This document shows positions 50,437 through 59,160 of a DNA stretch of 64,000 bases, piece by piece (position 1 is the stretch's first letter; each line of letters opens with the position of its first letter). Made by a program: the position numbers and the translations under genes. Location: assembly GCF_044793635.1 (NCBI RefSeq), contig NZ_CP084992.1:372001-436000 (forward strand), read 5' to 3'. Origin of the DNA: Virgibacillus_F necropolis_A. GTDB taxonomy: Bacteria > Bacillota > Bacilli > Bacillales > Amphibacillaceae. The notes under the pieces are model-generated. The model was given only the letters and a program-made list of their open reading frames with translations, did no database searches and had not been told where the DNA came from.

Positions 50437-50769
50437 GACCAGTCGCCTTCGCTTTTCTCTTGTCTAGCTACGCGGGCTAGCGGTTCGTGACGTAAGCAAT
50501 TGACTCTCCGAGCACCAAGTTCGTGTGCTCTACGGTCCCTTGCTTACGCATTCACCGCTGAGCAAGCCCGCTTCGCTTTTCTCTTTCTAGCTGCGGCTCC
50601 TAACGACTAGCAAATAGATTGTCCTGATGAATGTACGGAAAGTTCACCGTACTTTCACATGCCCTACAGGATGTAGGGTAGTTCGACGTTGCCACAGGAC
50701 GTGGCGCTCTTAGTCGAACTTCACTTACGTTATTTGTACGTCGTTGACCAGTCGCCTTCGCTTTTCTCT
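50437..50769 (-). repeat. Modular AAAAGCG intergenic repeat array after the carboxyltransferase gene
   Basis: Read on the minus strand, GAGAAAAGCGAAGGCGACTGGT begins two bases after the stop codon. Three such termini are 185 and 124 bases apart. The first unit carries the GTTCGAC module and the GTACGGT/CCGTAC module, the second the GCGTAAGCAA/TTGCTTACG module; the third is only a terminus. The last two modules also occur at 32145-32406 in reverse order. This array fills the whole 385-base gap between the two genes. Confidence 0.85.
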
Positions 50770-52317
50770 TTACAGTGGGATATTTCCGTGTTTTTTCTTT
50801 GGACGATCTTCTTGTTTGTTGTATAACATTTCAAGTGCTTGAATTAATTTAACGCGCGTTTCTCTTGGATCAATTACATCATCAATCATGCCTAGTCCAG
50901 CTGCTACATATGGATTAGCAAACTTCTCGCGGTACGTATCAATTTTTTGCTGTCTTGTCGCTTCAGGATTTTCACTTTCAGCAATTTCTTTTGCAAAAAT
51001 AATGTTCGCTGCACCTTCAGGACCCATAACCGCAATTTCCGCGTTTGGCCATGCAAAGACCAAGTCTGCCCCAATAGATTTACTATTTAAGGCCACATAC
51101 GCTCCACCAAATGCTTTACGGGTGATAACCGTAATTTTAGGCACTGTTGCTTCTGAGTAGGCATATAAAATCTTCGCACCATGACGAATAATTCCACCGT
51201 GTTCTTGTTTAACTCCAGGGAAAAATCCAGTTACATCCTCAAATGTAATCAACGAGATATTAAATGAATCGCAGAAACGGATAAATCGGGCTGCTTTATC
51301 ACTTGAATCAATATCAAGACCACCAGCTAAATATTTAGGTTGATTACAAACAAGGCCAACTGTTTGACCATTTATTTGCGCAAACCCAACAACTATATTT
51401 TTTGCAAAATCTTTATGAATTTCAAAAAAACTATCCGTGTCGACAACTTGTTCAATTACCCGTTTGACATCATATGGACGGGTTGAATCAAATGGTACAA
51501 TATCTGTTAAATCCTGACACGCATTATCTTGATCATCAATTTGGTTAAGCGTTGGCTTTTCCTGATTGTTTGCAGGTAAATATGTCAATAAATCACGAAC
51601 TGCATCTAATGCTTCCTCTTCACTTGAAGCTTTAATATGTGCATTCCCACTCTTTGAGTTATGTACATCTGCTCCGCCTAATCCTTCAGAAGAAATCTTT
51701 TCCCCTGTTACTGTTTCAATTACCTTAGGACCAGTTATGAACATTTGAGACGTTTTTTCCACCATGATGACAAAATCAGTAATTGCCGGTGAATATACAG
51801 CTCCCCCTGCACTTGGTCCAAGTATTACAGAAATTTGTGGTATCACCCCTGAATAGATTGAGTTACGGTAAAAAACTTGTCCATACCCATCAAGTGACGA
51901 TACACCTCCCTGAATTCTTGCACCACCTGAATCATTCAAACCAATGAATGGCACACCATTTTTTGCGGCAAGATCCATCACCGCAGCAATTTTTTTACCA
52001 TGCATTTCACCAAGCGCACCACCATACACGGTGAAGTCCTGTGCAAACAAATAAACTGGTTTCCCATTTACTTTACCGTAGCCAGTGACAACGCCTTCCC
52101 CTTTTGCATTTGAGGTGTCCATTCCAAAATCAGTTTCGCGATGTTCCATAAATGGGTTCAGTTCAACAAATGAACCACTATCCAAAAGATAATCGATTCG
52201 CTCGCGAGCTGTTTTTTTACCTTTTGCATGTTGTTTCTCTATCCGTTCGTCGCCACCACCAAGTTCAACCTGTCTTCTTTTATCATAAAGTTCATTAATT
52301 TTATCAAAAATATCCAT
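50770..52317 (-). CDS. yqjD: Acyl-CoA carboxyltransferase subunit (propionyl-/methylmalonyl-CoA type, YqjD)
   Basis: Protein of 515 residues of the carboxyltransferase family. Typical segments are FTVYGGALGEMHGKKIAAVMDLA, GVPFIGLNDSGGARIQGGVSSLDGYGQVF, FVIMVEKTSQMFITGPKVI, and the C-terminal ALNSKSIGADLVFAWPNAEIAVMGPEGAANI. It is either the beta subunit of propionyl-CoA carboxylase or the alpha subunit of methylmalonyl-CoA decarboxylase. No biotin carboxylase, biotin carrier or decarboxylase membrane subunit is in the window, so partners must lie elsewhere. It overlaps the upstream fusion gene by one base, so translation is coupled. Confidence 0.93.
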   Translation of the reverse strand: MDIFDKINELYDKRRQVELGGGDERIEKQHAKGKKTARERIDYLLDSGSFVELNPFMEHRETDFGMDTSNAKGEGVVTGYGKVNGKPVYLFAQDFTVYGGALGEMHGKKIAAVMDLAAKNGVPFIGLNDSGGARIQGGVSSLDGYGQVFYRNSIYSGVIPQISVILGPSAGGAVYSPAITDFVIMVEKTSQMFITGPKVIETVTGEKISSEGLGGADVHNSKSGNAHIKASSEEEALDAVRDLLTYLPANNQEKPTLNQIDDQDNACQDLTDIVPFDSTRPYDVKRVIEQVVDTDSFFEIHKDFAKNIVVGFAQINGQTVGLVCNQPKYLAGGLDIDSSDKAARFIRFCDSFNISLITFEDVTGFFPGVKQEHGGIIRHGAKILYAYSEATVPKITVITRKAFGGAYVALNSKSIGADLVFAWPNAEIAVMGPEGAANIIFAKEIAESENPEATRQQKIDTYREKFANPYVAAGLGMIDDVIDPRETRVKLIQALEMLYNKQEDRPKKKHGNIPL

Positions 52318-53141
52318 TATTTTTCACTTCCCTCTGCTGGTTGACACAGTTCAAATAATACTCCATTTGTTGCTTTCGGGTGAATGAAGGCTATTTCGCT
52401 ATTATGTGCACCAGGCTTTGCTTGCTCATGAATCAGTTTTACACCATCTGATTTATATTGCTCCAGTCTTGCATTTATATTATCCACTACTAATGCAATG
52501 TGATGAATTCCTTCACCTTTTTTATCAATAAATGTTTGTATTGCCGAAGTTGCCGATACAGCTTCTAACAGCTCAAAACGTGTTTCACCAATTTTTAGAA
52601 AAGCTACTTTTACACCTTCAGATTCAACTGTTTCTACTCCTTCAAGTTCTAGTCCCAAAATGTTGGAATAAAAAGGAATGGCTTGATCAATAGACTTTAC
52701 AGCTATACCAATATGGGCAATTTTAGAAGGCTTACTAAAGGTCGATTGGTTAGGGTTAACTAACTGCTTAATGTAATTGGCTAATACATCGGTAGAAGAA
52801 CCACTTGTGAAAATTTGGTTTACTCCTTCTTCAATTAAAAACGGAATATCCTCGCTTGGAATTACACCGCCTCCAACAACTGGAATATCGGTCGCATTGC
52901 GTTTTTTCAACTCTTCAATTACTTTAGGAAACAATGAACGATGCGCACCAGATAAGGAGGAAAGTCCAATTACATCAACATCTTCTTGTACTGCTGCTTG
53001 GGCAATTTGTACAGGGGTTTGACGTAACCCAGTATAAATAACTTCCATACCATGATCACGCAGTGCCTGTGCAATTACTAAAGCTCCCCGATCATGTCCG
53101 TCTAATCCCGGTTTTGCAATTAATACTCGAATTTTACTCAT
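52317..53141 (-). CDS. Fusion of methylmalonyl-CoA mutase B12-binding subunit and methylmalonyl-CoA epimerase
   Basis: Protein of 274 residues with two domains. Residues 1-130 are a cobalamin-binding domain with the base-off motif DGHDRG (Asp14, His16, Gly19), SLSGAH and VVGGGVIP. Residues about 139-270 are a vicinal oxygen chelate domain like methylmalonyl-CoA epimerase: KIAHIGIAVKS (His143), GIHHIALVVD (His213 or His214) and VLFELCQP (Glu264) supply metal ligands. The linker is short (NQSTFSKPSK). The mutase large subunit gene lies 17 bases upstream. The two reactions are consecutive in the propionate pathway. Confidence 0.9.
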   Translation of the reverse strand: MSKIRVLIAKPGLDGHDRGALVIAQALRDHGMEVIYTGLRQTPVQIAQAAVQEDVDVIGLSSLSGAHRSLFPKVIEELKKRNATDIPVVGGGVIPSEDIPFLIEEGVNQIFTSGSSTDVLANYIKQLVNPNQSTFSKPSKIAHIGIAVKSIDQAIPFYSNILGLELEGVETVESEGVKVAFLKIGETRFELLEAVSATSAIQTFIDKKGEGIHHIALVVDNINARLEQYKSDGVKLIHEQAKPGAHNSEIAFIHPKATNGVLFELCQPAEGSEK

Positions 53142-53158
53142 CTGTCTCTCTCCCCTTC

Positions 53159-54814
53159 TTACATGCCAGTATACTGCCCAAATTCATCCCGCAAAACATT
53201 GCAAATTTCGCCCACTGTGGCATACGCTTTAACAGCTTCGAGTATATGCGGAATCAAATTTGCATCTTGATTTTTTGCTCGGACTTTTAATGTGCTCAAT
53301 AATTCGTCTACTTTTACTTGATCCCTATCCGTACGTGTTTTCTCAACGGATTTAATTTGAGCTTGCTCTAGTGCCTCATCTACTTTTAAAAGGTCAGGGT
53401 TTACTTCTTCATCTAGCTTATATTTATTTAACCCGACAATTACCTCTTCTTCTTTTTCAATTCGCTTTTGTATTTCATATGCATTATGATGGATTTCGCG
53501 TTGCATATAACCTTCTTCAACTGCTTGTACAGCTCCACCAATTTCTTTGATTTGTTCCAAATATTTATTTACTTCTTCTTCCATTTTGTCAGTTAGTTCT
53601 TCCACAAAATACGAACCACCAAATGGATCGACGGTGTCTGCCACACCACTCTCATTGGCAATTATCTGTTGAGTTCTGAGTGCAATTCGTGCTGATTCTT
53701 CCGTTGGCAATGAAAGTGCTTCATCACGTGAATTCGTATGCAAGCTTTGTGTTCCACCCATTACCGCTGCAAGCGCTTGTAAGGTTACACGAACTACATT
53801 ATTATCTGGTTGCTGTGCTGTAAGTGTTGAACCACCTGTCTGCGTATGAAAACGTAACTTCCAGCTTTTTGGATCTTTTGCACCATAATGTTCTTTCATT
53901 ATCTTTGCCCAAATACGTCGTGCAGCACGGAACTTTGCAACTTCCTCAAAAAAGTTATTGTGAGCATTAAAGAAAAAGGCTAAACGTGGTGCGAAGGCAT
54001 CAATATCCAAACCTGACTGCAGGGCAGCATCTACATACGCCATACCATTTGCTATCGTGAAAGCAAGTTCTTGAACTGCAGTGGATCCTGCCTCCCGAAT
54101 ATGGTATCCAGAAATACTAATCGTGTTAAATTTCATTTTATTTTCTTGACAGTATTCAAATATATTAGTAATCAGACGCATGGATGGTTTAGGTGGAAAA
54201 ATATATGTACCACGTGCGATATATTCTTTTAAAATATCATTTTGAATGGTTCCAGTTAGCTTTTCAATCGAAACACCTTGTTTTTCGCCAACCGCAATAT
54301 ACATACATAATAAAACCGATGCGGGTGCATTGATGGTCATTGACGTACTAACTTTATCAAGTGGGATTTGATCTAAAAGCTTTTCCATGTCATGAAGAGA
54401 ATCAATAGCAACACCGACCTTGCCAACTTCTCCTTCAGACATTACATCATCTGAGTCATATCCGATTTGTGTAGGTAAATCAAAGGCAACAGATAAACCA
54501 GTTTGTCCTTGATCCAACAAATACCGGAACCGTTTATTTGTTTCTTCTGCAGAACCAAATCCTGCATACTGGCGCATTGTCCAAAACCTACTGCGATACA
54601 TGGTAGGCTGGATTCCGCGTGTATATGGATATTCGCCTGGAAAACCAAGTTCATTTTCATATTTGTCATTAGTTTCCGGATAATATAATCCATCCACTTC
54701 TATATCTGAGGAGGTATGGAAAGTACTCTTCCGCTCAGGAAAGCGCTTTAATGTTTTGTCTACTGACTCTTTCCAATTAGCCTCTTTTGATGTAATTGAT
54801 TCATTATTTTTCAT
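53159..54814 (-). CDS. Methylmalonyl-CoA mutase large subunit (catalytic barrel only)
   Basis: Protein of 551 residues, the TIM-barrel part of the mutase without its own B12 domain. Characteristic segments are PYTRGIQPTMYRSRFWTMRQYAGFGSAEETNKRFRYLL, GLSVAFDLPTQIGYDSDD, ISGYHIREAGSTAVQELAFTIANGMAYVDA and FHTQTGGSTLTAQQPDNNVVRVTLQALAAVMGGTQSLHTNSRDEALSLP. It pairs with the fused small subunit to turn (R)-methylmalonyl-CoA into succinyl-CoA. The split into two chains resembles archaeal and some Bacillus-type mutases. No meaB-like GTPase gene lies nearby. Confidence 0.94.
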   Translation of the reverse strand: MKNNESITSKEANWKESVDKTLKRFPERKSTFHTSSDIEVDGLYYPETNDKYENELGFPGEYPYTRGIQPTMYRSRFWTMRQYAGFGSAEETNKRFRYLLDQGQTGLSVAFDLPTQIGYDSDDVMSEGEVGKVGVAIDSLHDMEKLLDQIPLDKVSTSMTINAPASVLLCMYIAVGEKQGVSIEKLTGTIQNDILKEYIARGTYIFPPKPSMRLITNIFEYCQENKMKFNTISISGYHIREAGSTAVQELAFTIANGMAYVDAALQSGLDIDAFAPRLAFFFNAHNNFFEEVAKFRAARRIWAKIMKEHYGAKDPKSWKLRFHTQTGGSTLTAQQPDNNVVRVTLQALAAVMGGTQSLHTNSRDEALSLPTEESARIALRTQQIIANESGVADTVDPFGGSYFVEELTDKMEEEVNKYLEQIKEIGGAVQAVEEGYMQREIHHNAYEIQKRIEKEEEVIVGLNKYKLDEEVNPDLLKVDEALEQAQIKSVEKTRTDRDQVKVDELLSTLKVRAKNQDANLIPHILEAVKAYATVGEICNVLRDEFGQYTGM

Positions 54815-54875
54815 ACGTGAAGGCCTCCATTTTGATTGATATCATGAATTTTCAGTACTATTCTTTTAATTTCAC

Positions 54876-54904
54876 TTGTCCAAATGCCAAATAAACGATA
54901 AAAT
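54876..54904 (+). promoter_or_regulatory. Promoter of the Prli42-like gene
   Basis: TTGTCC (54876-54881), a 17-base spacer and TAAAAT (54899-54904), about 35 bases before the GTG start. Confidence 0.65.
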
Positions 54905-54938
54905 ACAATTAGTATTAGGTTTTAAGGAGGATAAGATT

Positions 54939-55076
54939 GTGGCTAATAATCATACAAACAATGCGCCTAGAAAAGCGTCCAAGCGAGACCGTAGACTAAA
55001 AATAGTTATCTACATTATGATACTTGCTATGGTATTAACAACAGTAACAACTGGACTAGCTCTTTTTGTGAATTAA
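54939..55076 (+). CDS. Prli42-like small membrane peptide
   Basis: Protein of 45 residues from the GTG at 54939-54941; AAGGAGG is eight bases upstream. The basic N-terminus (APRKASKRDRRLK) precedes one membrane segment (IVIYIMILAMVLTTVTTGLALFVN). Size, charge pattern and the IYIMILAMVLTT wording resemble Prli42, the stressosome-associated membrane peptide of Listeria and Bacillus. It has its own promoter and terminator. The identification is by pattern only. Confidence 0.6.
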   Translation: MANNHTNNAPRKASKRDRRLKIVIYIMILAMVLTTVTTGLALFVN

Positions 55077-55087
55077 TAATAAAACCC

Positions 55088-55121
55088 AGAACCGGAATAA
55101 CATCAATTCCGGTTCTTTTTC
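55088..55121 (+). terminator. Terminator after the Prli42-like gene
   Basis: AGAACCGGAAT and ATTCCGGTTCT are perfect 11-base arms with a seven-base loop and a T run on the plus strand. It overlaps the end of the convergent exporter gene. Confidence 0.88.
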
Positions 55122-56080
55122 TTTTTGCTCACTATATCGCTAGCCTTAAATTTCCTTTTAATGAGTAAATAATCCTCTATTTCATGCAATAATCGAAACA
55201 GGTTTGCTCTTGTTTCAAACCCTTCCCGTGTTGTAGGAAGATCTTCTTGATCAAACTCATCTTGTAATTCACTTAATCTTTCCAGATAAATTGATGCAGT
55301 ATTTCCAGGATGGACAGCTTCAGATAAGCTCTCAAAGAACTCCGCTATTGATTCAGATAGACGATCTGTTTTTGGCAATCTACTTACTAGTGGAAGCATC
55401 TTTTTCAGTAATTCAAACTGTTCTCTCCTCATCGTAAAATAATCATAATACGGATGATTACTCCGCAATAAGTGATTTTCACGATCAAGCGAGACTAGAT
55501 TAGCTGCTTCATCCAATATTTCTTCTGCTCTCGTAATTTCTTTTCCATTCCAAACTTGATTATTATCACCTATGTATAATGAAATTTCCTGTAAAATCAC
55601 CTGAAAATTATGTTCTAATTCCACTTGTTTCTTTTTCAATTTATTATCCAAACTAGGCATATATAAGTTCAATAAAAGTGCAGTACCAACACCAACGATG
55701 ATTAGCAAAAATTCATCTACAATAAACGTAAATGTAATTTGTCCAAGACTGTATAAATTGAGAATAATAACAGAACTTGTTGCAATTCCTGGTGAAATTT
55801 TAAGGTAAACGGTGACCGGAATAAATAATGCAAAAGCGATCCCAACTACTATGGGATTGTAGCCCAAGGTTTCAAAAAATACGTATGAATACAAAATAGC
55901 AATTGAACATGCCAAGAACCGGTGCCATGCACTTAAGACTGACTCTTTTCTAGATGGTTTTATACATAGTAAAGTAAGTATGCCTGCTGAAATAAAATTG
56001 GTTAATCCAAGCATTTGAGCAATGGAAATCGCTAGTGGAGTACCAACAGCAGTCTTGATTGTTCGATAGCCAATTTTCAC
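55103..56080 (-). CDS. yqjA: Aromatic acid exporter-like membrane protein (YqjA type)
   Basis: Protein of 325 residues. The N-terminal half holds about four to five membrane segments (residues 12-30, 50-66, 72-92, 100-118, 122-142); the C-terminal half is a soluble helical domain with long charged stretches. This matches YqjA-like proteins (DUF939/aromatic acid exporter family). GTG is the start, with AAGGAG upstream. Substrate unknown. Position between the mutase genes and brxB agrees with Bacillus subtilis. Confidence 0.85.
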   Translation of the reverse strand: MKIGYRTIKTAVGTPLAISIAQMLGLTNFISAGILTLLCIKPSRKESVLSAWHRFLACSIAILYSYVFFETLGYNPIVVGIAFALFIPVTVYLKISPGIATSSVIILNLYSLGQITFTFIVDEFLLIIVGVGTALLLNLYMPSLDNKLKKKQVELEHNFQVILQEISLYIGDNNQVWNGKEITRAEEILDEAANLVSLDRENHLLRSNHPYYDYFTMRREQFELLKKMLPLVSRLPKTDRLSESIAEFFESLSEAVHPGNTASIYLERLSELQDEFDQEDLPTTREGFETRANLFRLLHEIEDYLLIKRKFKASDIVSKKKKNRN

Positions 56081-56278
56081 AGTTAAATCTCCTTCATCAC
56101 CAAGTCAGATCCTGTGTTTGGTCCATTTACCGCAATGAAATGGGTAGTAAAACCTCAAATCCCCAAAATTAAGAGAAGACGGAAACTTCACAAGGGTGTA
56201 AATGCCCGGTCAAGCTACGATAAGTCCCAACGAATATCTAGTGTAAATAAAAATTTATAATGAATGAAAGTTCACTTT

Positions 56279-56320
56279 ATTAAAATGAGGCTGACCCGCA
56301 AAAAATAGAGACAGCCTCAT
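56279..56320 (-). terminator. Terminator after brxB
   Basis: ATGAGGCTG and CAGCCTCAT are perfect nine-base arms with an 18-base loop and TTTTAAT after them on the minus strand. The remaining stretch to 56081 (about 200 bases) shows no gene or repeat that I recognise. Confidence 0.75.
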
Positions 56321-56344
56321 CGAAACTAGATAATCTGGTTTCTT

Positions 56345-56776
56345 TTATATTTCTTCACAGTTTTCATCAAAGACTTTTTGAAGCTTACCTACTACATCTA
56401 CTGCTGTAAATCCTTCAATATCATGACGTTCTACCATTGTAACGATTTTGCCGTCTTTCAAAAATGCAAATGATGGTGAGGAAGGTGGATACCCTTCAAA
56501 ATACCCTCGTGCTTTTTCTGTTGCATCTTTATCTTGACCAGCAAAAACTGTTACTAGATGATCTGGTCGCTTATCGTAATGAATTGCATTCGCTGCTGCT
56601 GGTCTAGCTACACCACCAGCACAACCGCATACAGAATTGACCATTACAAGTGTAGTACCCTCGCGTTTCATTGCAGCATCTACATCTTCTGTTGTAGTAA
56701 GCTCTTCATATCCAGCTTCTCTTATATCTAAACGTGCTACATCAACAACATCGTTCATAAATAGGTTAAAGTCCAT
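56345..56776 (-). CDS. brxB: Bacilliredoxin BrxB (YqiW)
   Basis: Protein of 143 residues of the YphP/YqiW family. The active site is the CGC motif in MVNSVCGCAGGVARPAAANAIHYDKRPDHLVTVFAGQDKDATEKARGYF. It removes bacillithiol from oxidised proteins, restoring their cysteines. The ATG at 56774-56776 is preferred, with GGATGG eight bases upstream; an ATG four codons earlier lies inside that site. Proximity to bkdB equals the yqiW position in Bacillus subtilis. Confidence 0.94.
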   Translation of the reverse strand: MDFNLFMNDVVDVARLDIREAGYEELTTTEDVDAAMKREGTTLVMVNSVCGCAGGVARPAAANAIHYDKRPDHLVTVFAGQDKDATEKARGYFEGYPPSSPSFAFLKDGKIVTMVERHDIEGFTAVDVVGKLQKVFDENCEEI

Positions 56777-56866
56777 TTGAACATCCATCCCCTTTTAAAT
56801 TCATAGTGTTTAAACTATAACAAGCTTATCAATTTCATGCTTAGATTTCAATTCAAATTAACTGAC

Positions 56867-58138
56867 CTAATAAACATTTGTTGTATCTTTATTCATATTT
56901 TCTAATATTTCCTTCACTCGTGCTAAGAAATTACCACATACAAGACCGTCTAATATACGATGATCGAGTGAAAGTGATAGGTTTACCATATCTCTTGCAG
57001 CAAACATATCATTGACAATCATTGGGCGTTTGACAATTGATTCGACCTGTAAAATTGCAGCCTGTGGGTGATTAATAACACCCATTGAGTGAATGGAGCC
57101 GAATGAACCAGTATTATTTACTGTAAATGTTCCGCCCTGCATATCAGCTGATGTTAATTTACCCGAACGAGCCTTTGAAGCTAAATCAGATATATCTTTC
57201 GCAATACCTTTTATGCTTTTCTCGTCAGCATGTTTGATCACTGGTACAAATAACTCCTGATCTTTAGCTACTGCGATTGATAAGTGAATATCCTTCTTCT
57301 GAATGATTTTATCGCCAGCCCACATACTGTTTAATTGTGGATATTCTTTTAATGCTTGCGCAACAGCCTTAACAAAAAACGCAAAGAATGTTAAGCCAAA
57401 CCCTTCTTTTTGTTTAAATTCACCTTTTACTTTATTACGATACGTTACTAAATCTGTCACATCAACTTCCACTGTCATCCATGCATGAGGGATTTCAGTT
57501 GTAGAACGCACCATATTTTGTGCAATCGCCTTACGTACGCCTGTTACAGGAATTTCGATATCTCCAGCTTGAGATGTTGGAGCTGGTGTTGATGGTGCTT
57601 TTGATGGTGCCGGTTCCGACTGATTTGTTTGCTGTTTAGAATCGGAAGTAGCTTCACTTGCTTTTGGCATTTCACCTGAATCGATAATTTTCTCAATATC
57701 TTTTCTGGTAATTCTTCCACCTTTTCCTGTTCCGGATACCTGTGCTAAATCAATATCATTATCTTGCGCCATTCTTAACACAGCTGGAGAATAGCGCTTT
57801 TTCATAGACTGGTCTTTAGCGCCTTCATCGACAGGTTCGGTTTTTTCAGTTTCTTTAGGCTCTTCTTTTGCAGAACCTACACCAGATGTAGAGCCACCTT
57901 CTGTATCGATATAACACATTAATTCTCCTACTTCAATTGTTTCTCCCTCTTGCGCTACAAGTTCTTTAATCACACCTGTAAAAGAAGATGGAACTTCAGC
58001 GTTAACCTTGTCTGTCATTACTTCAGCTATTGGATCATATTTGTTGACCTTATCGCCAACTTGCACAAGCCAAGAGCTAATTGTTCCTTCTGTTACACTT
58101 TCACCTAGTTGTGGCATATTTATTTTTTCAGAAGCCAT
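56867..58138 (-). CDS. bkdB: Branched-chain alpha-keto acid dehydrogenase E2
   Basis: Dihydrolipoamide acyltransferase of 423 residues. A single lipoyl domain carries Lys44 (EVMTDKVNAEVPS). A peripheral-subunit-binding domain lies at about 115-150 (RYSPAVLRMAQDNDIDLAQVSGTGKGGRITRKDI) after a charged linker. An alanine/proline-rich linker and the catalytic domain with the HxxxDG motif (LSLDHRILDGLVCG) follow. It moves the branched acyl group to CoA and forms the core of the complex. It is last in the bkd operon. Confidence 0.95.
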   Translation of the reverse strand: MASEKINMPQLGESVTEGTISSWLVQVGDKVNKYDPIAEVMTDKVNAEVPSSFTGVIKELVAQEGETIEVGELMCYIDTEGGSTSGVGSAKEEPKETEKTEPVDEGAKDQSMKKRYSPAVLRMAQDNDIDLAQVSGTGKGGRITRKDIEKIIDSGEMPKASEATSDSKQQTNQSEPAPSKAPSTPAPTSQAGDIEIPVTGVRKAIAQNMVRSTTEIPHAWMTVEVDVTDLVTYRNKVKGEFKQKEGFGLTFFAFFVKAVAQALKEYPQLNSMWAGDKIIQKKDIHLSIAVAKDQELFVPVIKHADEKSIKGIAKDISDLASKARSGKLTSADMQGGTFTVNNTGSFGSIHSMGVINHPQAAILQVESIVKRPMIVNDMFAARDMVNLSLSLDHRILDGLVCGNFLARVKEILENMNKDTTNVY

Positions 58139-58161
58139 CTAATGTCCCTCCTTTAATTCAA

Positions 58162-59145
58162 TTAAAATTCTGCTAGTTCGCGTATTGCTTTTTCAACTTT
58201 ATCTGGGTTGATCATAAAGTATTTTTCCATTTTTGGTGAATATGGCATTGACGGAACATCTGGACCTGCTAGGCGTTGAACAGGTGCATCTAAATCAAAC
58301 AAGCAATTTTCAGCGATAATGGCTGCTACTTCGCCGATAATACTTCCTTCTTTATTATCCTCAGTAATAAGTAATACTTTTCCTGTCTTTTTAGCCGCTT
58401 CAATAATTCCTTCTTTATCTAATGGGTAAATTGTACGCAAATCTAAGATGTGTGCATCAATACCTTCATCAGCTAATTTTTCCGCTGCTTGAAGTGCGAA
58501 GTGTACAGCTAAACCATAAGTGATAATCGTAACATCTGATCCATCTCGTTTAACATCGGCTTTTCCAATTGGAAGTACGTAATCGTCCTCTGGAACTTCC
58601 CCTTTAAGTAAACGATATGCCCGCTTATGCTCAAAGAAAAGTACAGGGTCGTTGTCACGGATGGATGCTTTTAATAAACCTTTTACATCGTAAGGAGTAG
58701 AAGGCATAACAATTTTCAATCCTGGTTGATTAGCAAATACAGCTTCAACAGATTGAGAATGATATAAAGCACCGTGAACGCCACCACCATATGGCGCACG
58801 AATTGTCATCGGAACATTCCAATCATTATTTGAACGGTAACGAATTTTAGCAGCTTCCGATATGATTTGGTTTACAGCTGGCATAATAAAATCCGCAAAC
58901 TGCATTTCAGCTACTGGGCGCATTCCATACATTGCAGCACCTATACCAACACCCGCAATTGCTGACTCAGCAAGCGGTGTATCGAGTACACGTGCATCGC
59001 CGAATTCATCATACAATCCTTTAGTAGCACCGAATACGCCACCTTTTTTACCAACATCTTCCCCTAGAACAAAAACGTTCTCGTCGCGTTGCATTTCTTC
59101 TTTTAATGCTGTTGTTACAGCTTGAATATATGACATTACTGGCAT
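58162..59145 (-). CDS. bkdAB: Branched-chain alpha-keto acid dehydrogenase E1 beta
   Basis: Protein of 327 residues, normal for E1 beta. Segments such as VFVLGEDVGKKGGVFGATKGLYDEFG, DTPLAESAIAGVGIGAAMYGMRPVAEMQFADFIMPAVNQI and PYGGGVHGALYHSQSVEAVFANQPGLKIVMPSTP are typical. It forms the thiamine-diphosphate E1 heterotetramer with the alpha chain coded 15 bases upstream. Substrates are the keto acids of valine, leucine and isoleucine. Confidence 0.95.
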   Translation of the reverse strand: MPVMSYIQAVTTALKEEMQRDENVFVLGEDVGKKGGVFGATKGLYDEFGDARVLDTPLAESAIAGVGIGAAMYGMRPVAEMQFADFIMPAVNQIISEAAKIRYRSNNDWNVPMTIRAPYGGGVHGALYHSQSVEAVFANQPGLKIVMPSTPYDVKGLLKASIRDNDPVLFFEHKRAYRLLKGEVPEDDYVLPIGKADVKRDGSDVTIITYGLAVHFALQAAEKLADEGIDAHILDLRTIYPLDKEGIIEAAKKTGKVLLITEDNKEGSIIGEVAAIIAENCLFDLDAPVQRLAGPDVPSMPYSPKMEKYFMINPDKVEKAIRELAEF

Positions 59146-59160
59146 TTTACTATTCCCTCC

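Noticed and set aside
56081..56278. Possible riboswitch before the exporter-like gene.
   Set aside because: I searched for known riboswitch cores and found none, and no terminator/antiterminator pair precedes the gene; only the terminator of brxB is clear.
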